64,000 nucleotides of DNA from Guyparkeria sp. WRN-7. Its GTDB lineage: Bacteria; Pseudomonadota; Gammaproteobacteria; Halothiobacillales; Halothiobacillaceae. Each line of letters opens with the position of its first letter. The first letter of the stretch is position 1. The stretch spans positions 209,882-273,881 of the forward strand of contig NZ_LRFH01000003.1 of assembly GCF_001641825.1 (NCBI RefSeq), given 5' to 3'. Below the pieces are notes generated by a model. It was not told where the DNA came from. It was given only the letters and a program-made list of their open reading frames with translations, and made no database searches. The position numbers and the translations under genes are program-made. Positions 30,550-39,249 of the stretch are shown here, piece after piece.

Positions 30550-31491
30550 ATGCCCCGAGAACCCGATCGCGCCACTCTGGCCAGCCATCCGTTTCGCCGC
30601 CAGTTGCTCGCAACCCGTCCGGCATTCGTTCTCCTCGCCCTGGTCGCGGCAGGGATCGGCCTGGCGACCAGCCTGGCAAGCGGCGTATCGATCGCCCCTC
30701 TCTGGGCTGGCCTGACACTGCTCGGCGCGGCAACGTTTCATGCCGCGGTCAACGTCCACAACGACTACTTCGACGATCTCAACGGCACCGACCCGGGCAA
30801 TTGCGAGCGCCAGTTCCCCTTCACCGGCGGCAGTCGCATGATCCAGAACGGCGTGATGAGCCGCGCGGCGACCCAGCGGCTGGCCTGGGCGCTCTACGCC
30901 ATCACCATCGGCATCGGCCTGTGCCTGCTGGTACCGGGTGGCCTCCCGTTGCTGGCACTCGGCCTCGCCGGGATGGTACTCGGCTGGGCATACTCCGCCC
31001 CGCCACTCGCGCTCAACCGGCGCGGACTGGGCGAGGCGACGGTCGCAGCGGGCTTTGGCCTGCTGATGCCGGTCGGCGCGGACCTGGTGCAACGCGGCGA
31101 GTGGCATACCCTGCCGGTATGGGCCGGGCTGGGTTTTGCACTGATGACGGCCAACCTGCTCTTGATCAACCAGTTCCCCGACCTGCTTGCCGATAGCCAG
31201 GCGGGCAAGCGCCACTGGGTGGTCCGCCTCGGTCGAGGTCGGGCACGCTACCTGTACCTCGCCATTGCCGCGGCCGCCTATCTGACACCCACCACACTGG
31301 TTGCGACCAACCGCCTGCCCGGCACGACGCTGATCATCTGGGCTGCCCTGCCGCTCTCGGTGCTTTCCGGCATCAGGCTGTGGCGGCACCATCACCAACC
31401 AACATCCCTGCGGGGCGCCCTGGCGGGCACCGCTGCCGCGACGCTCCTCTATGGCGGCCTGCTGATCGTGGGGTTGATCGCCGCCGGCTGA
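30550..31491 (+). CDS. UbiA/MenA-type prenyltransferase
   Basis: Integral membrane protein of 313 residues with about eight or nine helices. It has the UbiA-superfamily Asp-rich motifs: first AAVNVHNDYFDDLNGTD (about 70-86) and second INQFPDLLADSQAGKRHW (about 217-234), which bind the prenyl diphosphate through magnesium. The pattern and the GWAYSAPPLALNRRGLGE loop are closest to MenA-like 1,4-dihydroxy-2-naphthoate prenyltransferases. No menaquinone genes surround it, so the aromatic acceptor is uncertain. It faces rlmD tail to tail, only one base apart, with no terminator between them. Confidence 0.85.
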   Translation: MPREPDRATLASHPFRRQLLATRPAFVLLALVAAGIGLATSLASGVSIAPLWAGLTLLGAATFHAAVNVHNDYFDDLNGTDPGNCERQFPFTGGSRMIQNGVMSRAATQRLAWALYAITIGIGLCLLVPGGLPLLALGLAGMVLGWAYSAPPLALNRRGLGEATVAAGFGLLMPVGADLVQRGEWHTLPVWAGLGFALMTANLLLINQFPDLLADSQAGKRHWVVRLGRGRARYLYLAIAAAAYLTPTTLVATNRLPGTTLIIWAALPLSVLSGIRLWRHHHQPTSLRGALAGTAAATLLYGGLLIVGLIAAG

Positions 31492-31492
31492 T

Positions 31493-32863
31493 TCAGCGAT
31501 CCGGTTCGAGAACAGCCATCGACTCGACATGCGCGGTGTGCGGGAACATGTCCATCACACCCGCGGCCACCAATCGCCAGCCATGCTCGTGCACCAGCCG
31601 ACCGACGTCCCGGGCCAGCGAACCCGGATGGCAGGAAACGTAAACCACCCGCCGCGGCTTCATGCGCGCGATCACCGGGATCATCGCCTCGGCCCCGGCA
31701 CGGGGCGGGTCGAGCAGAACGCGGTCGAACGACTCGCGCATCCAGCCGTGCGCGGCATCCGGCTCGAACAGGTTGCCCACGACATGGCGGGTGTTGTCGA
31801 TGCCGTTGGCGGCCGCCGACTCCGCGCCACGCGCGACCATGGCCTCGTCGGCCTCCACGGCCGTGACGCTGCCAGTCGCCCCGGCGCGGCGTGCCAGCGG
31901 CAGGCTGAAGTTGCCCAGCCCGGCGAACAGGTCGAGCACCCGGTCGCCCGGCTCGACGGCCAGCCAGTCGAGTGCCTGACGCACCATGCGCCGGTTGATC
32001 TCGGCGTTGACCTGGGCGAAGTCGAGCGGCGAGAAGCGGATCTCGACGTCGAAATCCTCGAGGCGGTAACTCGGGTAGACGTCGCGCTCGCCGGCCACCA
32101 GTGGAGCCAACGTATCCGGGCCGCCGGGCTGGAGGAAGATGGCGAAACCGTGCTCGTCGGCGAACGCATCCAGGCGCGCACGATCATTCTCGTCCAGCGG
32201 AACCATGTGCCGGAAGGCCAGCGCACAGTGATCGTCACCGCAACCGATCTCGATCTGCGGGATGTCGCGATATGCCTTCAGGCCGGCGATCAGCTCCGAA
32301 ATCACCGGCAATTTTTCGCCCACCCGGGGGTCGAGTACCGGGCAGGTATCGATGTCGGCGATCATCGGACTGCCGGGTTCACGAAAGCCGACCAGCACGC
32401 GTCCCTTCTTTCGCACCCAGCGCACGCCTAGGCGGGCCATGCGCCGATAGCCCCAGATCGGGCCCGTGAGCGGTTCGAGCCGCTGATCGGGTGCGACCCG
32501 ACCGATGCGCGAGAGCTGATCGAGCAGTGCCTGCTGCTTGTGGTCCACCTGGGCATCGGGATCCAGGTGCTGCATGGCGCATCCGCCGCAGAGATGGAAA
32601 TGCGGGCAGCCGGGCTCGACCCGCTCGGGGCTGGCTTGCTCGACGGCCACCGCATCGCCCAGGTCGAAATGACGACGCTGATCGCGGTAGACGAAACGCA
32701 CCTCCTCGCCCGGCAGGGCCCGGCCGATAAAGGTGGCCTTGCCGTCGACATGCGCCACGCCGCGCCCCTCGAGGGTCAGCGATTCGACGTGAGCGGGAAA
32801 CTCGCCTCGCGGAAGCGCCTTCTTTTTCTTGATGCGCTTGTTGCTGTGTGTCTTACGGGCCAT
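31493..32863 (-). CDS. rlmD: 23S rRNA (uracil-1939-C5) methyltransferase
   Basis: SAM-dependent RNA methyltransferase of the TrmA/RlmD family. It has 456 residues from the ATG at 32863. A lysine-rich N terminus (KTHSNKRIKKKKALPRG) precedes a TRAM domain (about 20-80). The iron-sulfur cysteines are in PGCPHFHLCGGCAMQHL, with a fourth probably in DTCPVLDP. The methyltransferase domain shows VLDLFAGLGNFSLPLA, the DPPRAGAE motif and the catalytic Cys in VVYVSCHPGSLARDV. The TRAM domain together with the cluster favours RlmD over TrmA. Confidence 0.93.
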   Translation of the reverse strand: MARKTHSNKRIKKKKALPRGEFPAHVESLTLEGRGVAHVDGKATFIGRALPGEEVRFVYRDQRRHFDLGDAVAVEQASPERVEPGCPHFHLCGGCAMQHLDPDAQVDHKQQALLDQLSRIGRVAPDQRLEPLTGPIWGYRRMARLGVRWVRKKGRVLVGFREPGSPMIADIDTCPVLDPRVGEKLPVISELIAGLKAYRDIPQIEIGCGDDHCALAFRHMVPLDENDRARLDAFADEHGFAIFLQPGGPDTLAPLVAGERDVYPSYRLEDFDVEIRFSPLDFAQVNAEINRRMVRQALDWLAVEPGDRVLDLFAGLGNFSLPLARRAGATGSVTAVEADEAMVARGAESAAANGIDNTRHVVGNLFEPDAAHGWMRESFDRVLLDPPRAGAEAMIPVIARMKPRRVVYVSCHPGSLARDVGRLVHEHGWRLVAAGVMDMFPHTAHVESMAVLEPDR

Positions 32864-32944
32864 GACTCTCCGGGTAGAAGGCAAACGACCCCGCAACGCG
32901 TCGCGCTGCAGGGCCGTGTCGAGTGCAATGTTAGTGAAGGGCGA

Positions 32945-33847
32945 TCAGCCGGCCGGGAACACCCCGGTGGACAGGTAGCGATCGCCGCGGTCGCAGACGA
33001 TGGTGACGATCACGGCGTTTTCCACCTCCGCGGACACCTTGAGCGCGGCGGCCATCGCCCCGCCCGAGGAGATGCCGGCCATGACGCCTTCCTCGCGGGC
33101 CAGCCGACGGGTCATTTCCTCGGCCTCGTCCTGGGAGATATCGAGGGTGCGATCGACACGAGCCGGCTCGAAGATCGACGGCAGGTATTCCTTCGGCCAG
33201 CGGCGGATGCCCGGGATCTGCGCCCCCTCACCCGGCTGCACGCCGACGATCTCGATCTCCGGGTTCTGTTCCTTGAGGTAGTGCGACGTACCCATGATGG
33301 TGCCGGTGGTGCCCATCGCCGAAACGAAGTGCGTCAGCCGCCCCTCCGTGGCCTGCCAGATCTCCGGGCCGGTGGTCAGGTAGTGGGCCCGGGGGTTATC
33401 CGGGTTGGCGAACTGGTCGAGCACCACGCCCTCGCCGCGCTCGGCCATGGCGGCGGCCAGATCACGCGCCCCTTCCATGCCCTCCTCCTGCGAGACCAGC
33501 TTGAGCTCGGCCCCGTAGGCGGCCATCGACTGGCGACGCTCGATCGACATGTGCTCGGGCATGATCAGCGTCAGGCGCAGGCCGAGGGTGGCCGCGACCA
33601 TGGCCAGCGCGATACCGGTATTGCCCGAGGTCGCCTCGATCAGGCGGTCGCCCGGTTTGAGCTCGCCGCGCTCGATCGCCCGCGAGATCATCGAATGGGC
33701 GGCACGGTCCTTGACCGAACCGGCCGGGTTGTTGCCCTCGAGCTTGCCGAGGATCACGTTGCCGCGCTCGGCACCGACGGGATCGAGCCGCTGGATACGC
33801 ACCAACGGGGTGTGGCCGATCAATTGATCAAGACGGTGACCTAACAT
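32945..33847 (-). CDS. cysM: Cysteine synthase B
   Basis: PLP enzyme that makes cysteine from O-acetylserine and sulfide or thiosulfate. It has 300 residues from ATG 33847. The PLP lysine is in LEGNNPAGSVKDRAAHSMI. The substrate loop is EATSGNTGIALAM, and the phosphate-binding glycine loop is SAMGTTGTIMGTSHYLKE. The C terminus contains MAGISSGGAMAAALK. The replacement of the CysK-type NPTGS loop by NPAGS and the sequence HTPLVRIQRLDP fit CysM. It lies upstream of rlmD on the same strand and diverges from the hybrid protein at 33917. Confidence 0.94.
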   Translation of the reverse strand: MLGHRLDQLIGHTPLVRIQRLDPVGAERGNVILGKLEGNNPAGSVKDRAAHSMISRAIERGELKPGDRLIEATSGNTGIALAMVAATLGLRLTLIMPEHMSIERRQSMAAYGAELKLVSQEEGMEGARDLAAAMAERGEGVVLDQFANPDNPRAHYLTTGPEIWQATEGRLTHFVSAMGTTGTIMGTSHYLKEQNPEIEIVGVQPGEGAQIPGIRRWPKEYLPSIFEPARVDRTLDISQDEAEEMTRRLAREEGVMAGISSGGAMAAALKVSAEVENAVIVTIVCDRGDRYLSTGVFPAG

Positions 33848-33916
33848 ACGCTTGTTGGCTCGCTCTGACTTACCTGATGAAAATCCGGGGAAAGCGGGTC
33901 CGCCCGCGCCCCGAGT

Positions 33917-36190
33917 ATGCCACAAAGGCCCTCGGTGAACGCTTCCAACCGCAGACAACAGCACGCCGATAAACAGGGGCCCTCCGGCCACCTGCCGTGG
34001 CTCGTCGCGGCACTGATCGCACCGCCCGTCCTGCTCGCCATCGAGGCCCTGCTGGCCGGTCGCCCCCCGCTCTCCCCGAGCGTCATCCAGTCCAGTATCG
34101 GCTGGGCGGTGGCATGGATGGTCGGTGCCGGCTGGTTACTGATCCGAAGCCGGCGAGAGCCCCAGACGAGCGCAGCCGAGACACCACCGCCCGAGCCGCC
34201 GGCCGAACACGATCCGGCGGACAGCCAGCTCTCGCCGGCATCGGTGCTCGAACTGGTCAATCAGCAATGGGTGACGCCGCTCGGGCATATCCGCTCGGCG
34301 GTCGACACGCTCGCGGGCATGGAACGCCGACTGGCCCGCTGCGCCCCGACCAGCCCCGACGGCGAGCCCGAACCGGCCCGCTCGCTGCAATTGATGCGAC
34401 ATGCTAGTCACCGTCTGCGCATATCGATCGAGAACATCATCGATTACCACGAGATCACCGCCGGACGGATGACGCGCACCGACAGCCGCGTCAACCTGCG
34501 CACCACCGGCGAGGACCTGGTGACCGACTGGCAGACCACCGCCCAGCGCGACGGCCAGGTCCTGCAGTTCATCGGCTACCAGGACCTGCCGCGCGAAATC
34601 GCGTTCGACCCGCAGATGCTGCGCCGGCTGCTCGAACGGCTGCTCAACGAGGCCCTCTGCGTCGCCCACCTGCGCGAGCCCGCCGTCACGCTGGAACTCG
34701 AGGACGAACAGGAAAACGAGGGTGGCGACCTCATCGGTCGGTTCCGCCTTACCGTCGATGGCCAGCGGGCCGGCCCCGACTCGCTCGACGCCGCCCGGCT
34801 GGCCGAGCGACTCGAGCAGCCGCTGCCGGATTCGCTCGAAGGACTGCTCGTCGACGACCTGATCGACATCTGGATCATCCGCTGCATTTCCAAGCACCTC
34901 GACTCGGCCCTCGAGGTGGTGCCAACCGGGCAGCAGCGCTTCGGCCTGACCGCCACCTTCAGCGCCCCGATCCTCCTGGGCGAGGCCGACAGCGGTGACC
35001 GGCTGGCCGGCCAGCTGTGCGGGGTACTGTGCGCCTCGCCCCAGCACCGCCGGGCCTGGCAGGGCAATCTCGCGGCGCTCGGGGCCGACATCCAGCTGGA
35101 GCCGGACTTCGGCCAACCGGTGGACCTGCTGTTCCTCGACGAGCGGATCGTGGCGGAAAACCAGGGCGACCCGGCCTTCGATCAGTGGATCTCGCTTGCC
35201 GGCCGTGTCATCGGCCTTTCCAGCCACCTGACGATTCGCGGCCGCCCCAGCGCCCCGCTCCACTGGGCCGACTTCACGCTACCGCTGTTCATCCGTGCCC
35301 GCGCCCTGTCCGCCTCGCTCGAGCGCGTGCTCGGGACACCGGCACCGGGGCCGCGGCGGCAACCGTCGCGTGCCGCTCCCGCCGCGACCGAAGCCAAGCC
35401 CGCCCCGGCACCCGCCGACCGACCTGCCGTAAGAAAAACCGCGCCGCCGCGACACGCCCTGTACTCGTTCGCCGGTCGCGCGGCCCTGGTGATCGACGAC
35501 GACCCGGTCTACCTCGCCCACCTGGGACAGACCCTGGGCGAACTCGGCTTCGAGGTGCTCTCTGCGACCAACGGCAAGGAGGCACTGGCACTGGCCGATC
35601 ACGAGGACATCGATATCGTCTTCACCGACATGCACATGCCGGATATCACCGGTGCCGGCGTGGCCCGCATCCTCAAGAAACGGCCGCGCCATCTGGAAAC
35701 CCCCATTATCGCGATCACCGCCAACCGGCAGGGCAACGTGCACCAGGACCTGCTGCACAGCGGCATCGAACGCGTACTGACCAAGCCGGTAACCGCCGGC
35801 GACCTGCTCAGCGCGATCGGCGAATTCTTCCCGCTGCAGCCGCAGAATCAGACCGACACGCCGTCGCGGACGAATGGCAGCGGCAAGGGCAAGGCGGAAA
35901 ACGGCCGCGACCCGTTCCTCACCCGCCTGCTTTGCGACGAGCTGCCCGGTTATCGGCGCCTGCTGGCACAGGAGTCCGATGATCGTGACGCGCTACGTCA
36001 CGCGGCGCACAAGTTGCGCGGGGCGGCCGCCTGCTGCCAGGAAGCCGAATTGCAGCAACTGGCCGGGGAACTGGAGACAAACCTCGACCACGCCGCCCCC
36101 GCGGGCGAGATCCAGCCACTGATCGAGGCCCTGATCGAACGAATCGATCAGATCAATGCCACCCCCGCCTGCCGGACGGGCGACGAATGA
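33917..36190 (+). CDS. Hybrid pseudokinase with receiver and HPt domains (BarA-like)
   Basis: Membrane protein of 757 residues with BarA-type order. Two TM helices (about 27-47 and 58-78) are followed by a HisKA/HATPase-like region, a proline/alanine linker (about 470-515), a receiver domain (523-640) and an HPt domain (about 675-745). The kinase core is broken: at the phospho-acceptor box the sequence is NQQWVTPL instead of SHELRTPL, so Gln116 replaces His, and no ATP-binding G-boxes can be found. The receiver keeps its acidic pair (VIDDD), Asp571 (FTDMHMP), a Thr and Lys (LTKPV). The HPt keeps His698 in HAAHKLRGAA. It may be a phosphorelay hub fed by another kinase. The next gene encodes an EAL protein. 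Confidence 0.85.
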   Translation: MPQRPSVNASNRRQQHADKQGPSGHLPWLVAALIAPPVLLAIEALLAGRPPLSPSVIQSSIGWAVAWMVGAGWLLIRSRREPQTSAAETPPPEPPAEHDPADSQLSPASVLELVNQQWVTPLGHIRSAVDTLAGMERRLARCAPTSPDGEPEPARSLQLMRHASHRLRISIENIIDYHEITAGRMTRTDSRVNLRTTGEDLVTDWQTTAQRDGQVLQFIGYQDLPREIAFDPQMLRRLLERLLNEALCVAHLREPAVTLELEDEQENEGGDLIGRFRLTVDGQRAGPDSLDAARLAERLEQPLPDSLEGLLVDDLIDIWIIRCISKHLDSALEVVPTGQQRFGLTATFSAPILLGEADSGDRLAGQLCGVLCASPQHRRAWQGNLAALGADIQLEPDFGQPVDLLFLDERIVAENQGDPAFDQWISLAGRVIGLSSHLTIRGRPSAPLHWADFTLPLFIRARALSASLERVLGTPAPGPRRQPSRAAPAATEAKPAPAPADRPAVRKTAPPRHALYSFAGRAALVIDDDPVYLAHLGQTLGELGFEVLSATNGKEALALADHEDIDIVFTDMHMPDITGAGVARILKKRPRHLETPIIAITANRQGNVHQDLLHSGIERVLTKPVTAGDLLSAIGEFFPLQPQNQTDTPSRTNGSGKGKAENGRDPFLTRLLCDELPGYRRLLAQESDDRDALRHAAHKLRGAAACCQEAELQQLAGELETNLDHAAPAGEIQPLIEALIERIDQINATPACRTGDE

Positions 36191-36331
36191 GCCGCGGGCT
36201 GCATTTCATTCATCAGGCATTACTGATTCTTCCAGGCCAGATTCATTGCTAGGATCGGCCTATAGTTATATCCACACGCTGGTGGAGAGCCCAGGGCCGG
36301 GCAAGAACAACCAAGGAAAAGGTCGGGCACC

Positions 36332-37954
36332 ATGGAATTCGACAATGCTGCACTCAAGGGAGGGGCTGATCAGGGCATGATCGTCTTCCTGTGCAATTCA
36401 TCCGGGCGCGTGACCAATACCAGCCCGCGCGCCGAGGAACTGTTCCCGCCACAGGGAGAGGAAACCCTGCGCGGGCGCCTTGAAGGGCGCATCAGTCTCA
36501 ATGCCGGCCAGTCGCTGATGGGCGCCCTGATCGATGGCGAGCAGACCGCCCTGCGCGGCCTGATGGACAACCGGGAAATCACCCTCGGCGTCACGCCATT
36601 GGACGAGAACCAGCGACTGGTCGTGCTCATGGAGAGCCTGTGCTCGCCGGCCACCCTCGACTCGCTGACCAGCCTGCCCGACCGCAGCGCCATGCTCGAG
36701 CGCGTCCGCGAAGTCCAGTCGGGGGGCGAAGGCGGACATCGACTGCTACTGGTCGACATCGACCGCCTCAAGACCGTCAATGACTACCTCGGCTACCACG
36801 TCGGCGACCGCGTGATCCGCGACCTTGCCCGCGCCATGCAGGAGACGGTACCCGATGACGTATTGATCGCCCGTTGGAGCGGCCACGAATTCATGCTGCT
36901 GGTCCCGCCCCGGCAGGCAGAACGCACGCCCCAGATTGCCGAACAGATCCGCACGGCAGCCTCCAGCATTCATTTCGTTCCCGCCGACGACGCGCCACAC
37001 CTGGGCACGGTCACCGTCAGCATCGGCCACGGCACCCTCGGTCCGGGCGAGACCAGTCGCACCCAGCCACGCGACCAGCTCAGCGCGATCAATGCCGCGG
37101 TCTACGAAGCCAAGCGCACCGGCCGCGACCGCGTGGTCGATGCCGACCAGCTGAAGCAACCGTCGGTCTACACCACCGGTGGCGCACTCGACCGCGCCAT
37201 TCACGAGGGGCGGATCGTCGGGGCAAGTCAGCCGATCGTCGATCTCAAGACCGGCGAAGTGGTGGCAGACGAAACCCTCGCCCGCATGATCACGCCGGAA
37301 GGTGACGTGATTCCCGCCGGGATGTTCATCGAGGCGGCCTCGCGCCTGCAGATGGCCCACCGGATCGACTTCGAGATCATCAACCAGACCATTACCAACT
37401 GCGTCGCCTCACTGGACCATCGGCCGATGGCGCATTTCGTCAATATTTCCGGCGATTTCCTGCAGCATCCCGAGCTGATGGAACAGGTGATCGAAACCGC
37501 CCAGAACGCCTGCGCATGCGTCGGTGGGAAACAGGAGGTCAAGCCGCTGGTGCTGGAAATGACCGAGCGGGAGGTGCTCGAAGACACCGCCGACGCCTAC
37601 AGCGCCCTGCAGCCACTGATCGATTTCGGCCTGCGCCTGGCACTGGATGACTTCGGTTCCGGCTACTCGTCCTACCGCTACCTGCTGGACATGCCCTTCA
37701 CCTTTCTGAAGATCGAGGGCGCCCTGGTGCAGAACATGAGCCAGAGCCTGCGCGCGCAGAAGATCGTCCAACACATCCAGGCGATGGCCAGCGACATGGG
37801 CCTGATCACGGTGGCCGAGTTCATCGGCGACCAGCGCACCGCCGACATGCTTCGGGATATGGGCATCGACTGGGGCCAGGGCTTCCACTTCGGCCGCCCC
37901 GAAATCGTGCGCCCGACGTCAGCGGATATCCGGGAGTTCGTCCACGAGATCTGA
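36332..37954 (+). CDS. Degenerate-GGDEF/EAL cyclic-di-GMP phosphodiesterase
   Basis: Cytoplasmic protein of 540 residues. A PAS-like N terminus (about 8-105; FLCNSSGRVTNTSPRAEELF) precedes a GGDEF domain (115-270) whose active-site motif is SGHEF, so cyclase activity is not expected. GTP binding could still regulate it. The EAL domain (280-540) keeps its essential residues: ETL in place of EAL with the Glu at about 314, VNISGDFL (Asn), LEMTERE (Glu), LALDDFGSGYSS (two Asp), FLKIEGALV (Lys), VAEFIGD (Glu) and GQGFHFGRP (Gln). It should therefore hydrolyse c-di-GMP. It follows the hybrid pseudokinase by 141 bases and may be functionally linked to it. Confidence 0.9.
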   Translation: MEFDNAALKGGADQGMIVFLCNSSGRVTNTSPRAEELFPPQGEETLRGRLEGRISLNAGQSLMGALIDGEQTALRGLMDNREITLGVTPLDENQRLVVLMESLCSPATLDSLTSLPDRSAMLERVREVQSGGEGGHRLLLVDIDRLKTVNDYLGYHVGDRVIRDLARAMQETVPDDVLIARWSGHEFMLLVPPRQAERTPQIAEQIRTAASSIHFVPADDAPHLGTVTVSIGHGTLGPGETSRTQPRDQLSAINAAVYEAKRTGRDRVVDADQLKQPSVYTTGGALDRAIHEGRIVGASQPIVDLKTGEVVADETLARMITPEGDVIPAGMFIEAASRLQMAHRIDFEIINQTITNCVASLDHRPMAHFVNISGDFLQHPELMEQVIETAQNACACVGGKQEVKPLVLEMTEREVLEDTADAYSALQPLIDFGLRLALDDFGSGYSSYRYLLDMPFTFLKIEGALVQNMSQSLRAQKIVQHIQAMASDMGLITVAEFIGDQRTADMLRDMGIDWGQGFHFGRPEIVRPTSADIREFVHEI

Positions 37955-38022
37955 CCCCGACCGGGCGGCGCCGTCGCCGAGGCGCGGGCCCCGCCGGCCT
38001 TCCTCCGTCGCGGAAAATGCGC

Positions 38023-38028
38023 TATCCT
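38023..38028 (+). promoter_or_regulatory. -10 hexamer candidate for tRNA-Pro
   Basis: TATCCT lies 14 bases before the tRNA, followed by a GC-rich discriminator (GCGCGCCC) of the type seen in stringently controlled stable-RNA promoters. A weak TTCCTC lies 17 bases upstream as a possible -35. Confidence 0.4.
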
Positions 38029-38041
38029 GCGCGCCCTGTTT

Positions 38042-38118
38042 CGGAGTGTAGCGCAGCCTGGTAGCGCACCTGCATGGGGTGCAGGTGGTCGGGGGTTCAA
38101 ATCCCTCCACTCCGACCA
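38042..38118 (+). tRNA. tRNA-Pro (anticodon GGG)
   Basis: Class I tRNA of 77 bases with encoded CCA. The acceptor CGGAGTG pairs with CACTCCG, the D-loop is AGCCTGGTAGCGC, the anticodon loop ATGGGGT gives GGG, and the T-arm is GGGGGTTCAAATCCCTC. The leading C is typical of bacterial tRNA-Pro. It marks the left side of the accessory copper region. Confidence 0.95.
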
Positions 38119-38125
38119 ACAATTT

Positions 38126-38157
38126 GAAGGGGTTGTCCCAACGGGGCAGCCCCTTCA
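38126..38157 (+). terminator. Hairpin terminator after tRNA-Pro
   Basis: A 14-bp stem GAAGGGGTTGTCCC/GGGGCAGCCCCTTC with two G-U pairs and a 3-base loop lies 7 bases past the tRNA. It lacks a T-run, so the termination function is inferred from position. Confidence 0.6.
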
Positions 38158-38213
38158 TCGCGTCTGGGTCAGACCCAACGCACGCGAACGGCCCGACATG
38201 GGGCAAACGCACG

Positions 38214-38786
38214 ATGACCACGACCGCCAGCTCGCCGATCGACTTCTTCGCCTCGCACCCATCACTCGTGGTGCGAGATGCCCTGAACCTCGCCATCGCC
38301 GCCCACGAGGGGCAGGTGCGACGTTACACCGGCGAACCGTTCGTCCTGCACCCCGTCGCTGTCGCCCACCTCGTTGCGGCATACGAGCGCGATCCGCTCG
38401 TCCTGGCCGCCGCCCTGCTCCACGATGTGGTCGAGGACACCGAGGTGACGGCAGCAGACCTCGCGTCTCGATTCCCTGCCTCGGTCGTCCGCATGGTGTT
38501 GTCCCTGACCAACCCGTCACGCCCCGACGACGGCGACCGAACCGCCCGCAAGGCCATCGACCACGCTCATGTGGCTCAGGCCGACCCGAGGGCTCAGACG
38601 ATCAAGTACGCGGACGTGTACCTGAACGTCCAGTCAATCGCCCGGCACGATCCCGACTTCGCAAAGCGTGTGTACCTGCCGCAGAAGGCATCGCTGATCC
38701 GCCGTCTGAGTCGAGGGCATCCGGTGCTGCGGCGTCGGGTCCGTGAGTCCATCGATGCGCTGATGGACCAGCTGCTCGCCGACTGA
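38214..38786 (+). CDS. HD-domain protein, RelA/SpoT hydrolase-like (small alarmone hydrolase)
   Basis: Protein of 190 residues matching the N-terminal hydrolase domain of RelA/SpoT proteins and nothing else. HEGQVRRYTGEPFVLHP corresponds to the RSH opening motif. LLHDVVEDTEVTAADLASRF carries the metal-binding HD (70-71) and the ED pair (74-75) that positions the water. KYADVYLN (Asp134, Asn138) corresponds to the RSH KLADRLHN box. No synthetase, TGS or ACT domain follows. It would be expected to hydrolyse (p)ppGpp or a related nucleotide; that is inference. ATG 38214 has no clear Shine-Dalgarno. It lies between tRNA-Pro and the copper locus. Confidence 0.8.
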   Translation: MTTTASSPIDFFASHPSLVVRDALNLAIAAHEGQVRRYTGEPFVLHPVAVAHLVAAYERDPLVLAAALLHDVVEDTEVTAADLASRFPASVVRMVLSLTNPSRPDDGDRTARKAIDHAHVAQADPRAQTIKYADVYLNVQSIARHDPDFAKRVYLPQKASLIRRLSRGHPVLRRRVRESIDALMDQLLAD

Positions 38787-38803
38787 CCAGCCGCACCGAC
38801 CGA

Positions 38804-39157
38804 TCAGGGCATCAACTCCACCCCGAAGTAGCGGGCGACGAAGGTAAACAGCCAGAACGACGTCACCGTGATGGCGGCACTGGCAATCATGGTGGGCCAG
38901 AACCCGATGCGCCCGAGCAGAAGCGGGAAGGCCAGGAACATCGGCAGGGTGGGCACGACATACCAGAACGTGTACCAGGCATGGCTGGCCACTTTCTCCT
39001 GCGAGCCGGTCTCGATGTGAAGCCAGATCAGCGCCAGGATCGTGACCAGCGGCAAGGCGGCAATCAGCGCACCGAGCTTGTCGCTGCGCTTGGCCACCTC
39101 GGAAACCAGCACCACGATCCCGGCGGTACTCAGGTACTTGACCAGCAGCCACCCCAT
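38804..39157 (-). CDS. DUF3147 family membrane protein
   Basis: Small inner-membrane protein of 117 residues with four predicted helices: LLVKYLSTAGIVVLVSEVA, GALIAALPLVTILALIWLHI, YTFWYVVPTLPMFLAFPLLL and FWPTMIASAAITVTSFWLF. The KYLSTAGIVVLVSEVAKRSD start and the ALPLVTILALIW helix fit the DUF3147 family, whose function is not known to me. It converges with the HD gene (17 bases between stops) and is transcribed away from the RND pump remnant that begins about 95 bases from its start. Confidence 0.75.
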   Translation of the reverse strand: MGWLLVKYLSTAGIVVLVSEVAKRSDKLGALIAALPLVTILALIWLHIETGSQEKVASHAWYTFWYVVPTLPMFLAFPLLLGRIGFWPTMIASAAITVTSFWLFTFVARYFGVELMP

Positions 39158-39249
39158 GTCGCCCTCCTTCTTGCACCGGAGTACCCGGCATCGTCATCGC
39201 CCGATCATGACATCAGCAGGCCGGTCGGCGGCATTCCCACCCGCCAAGA

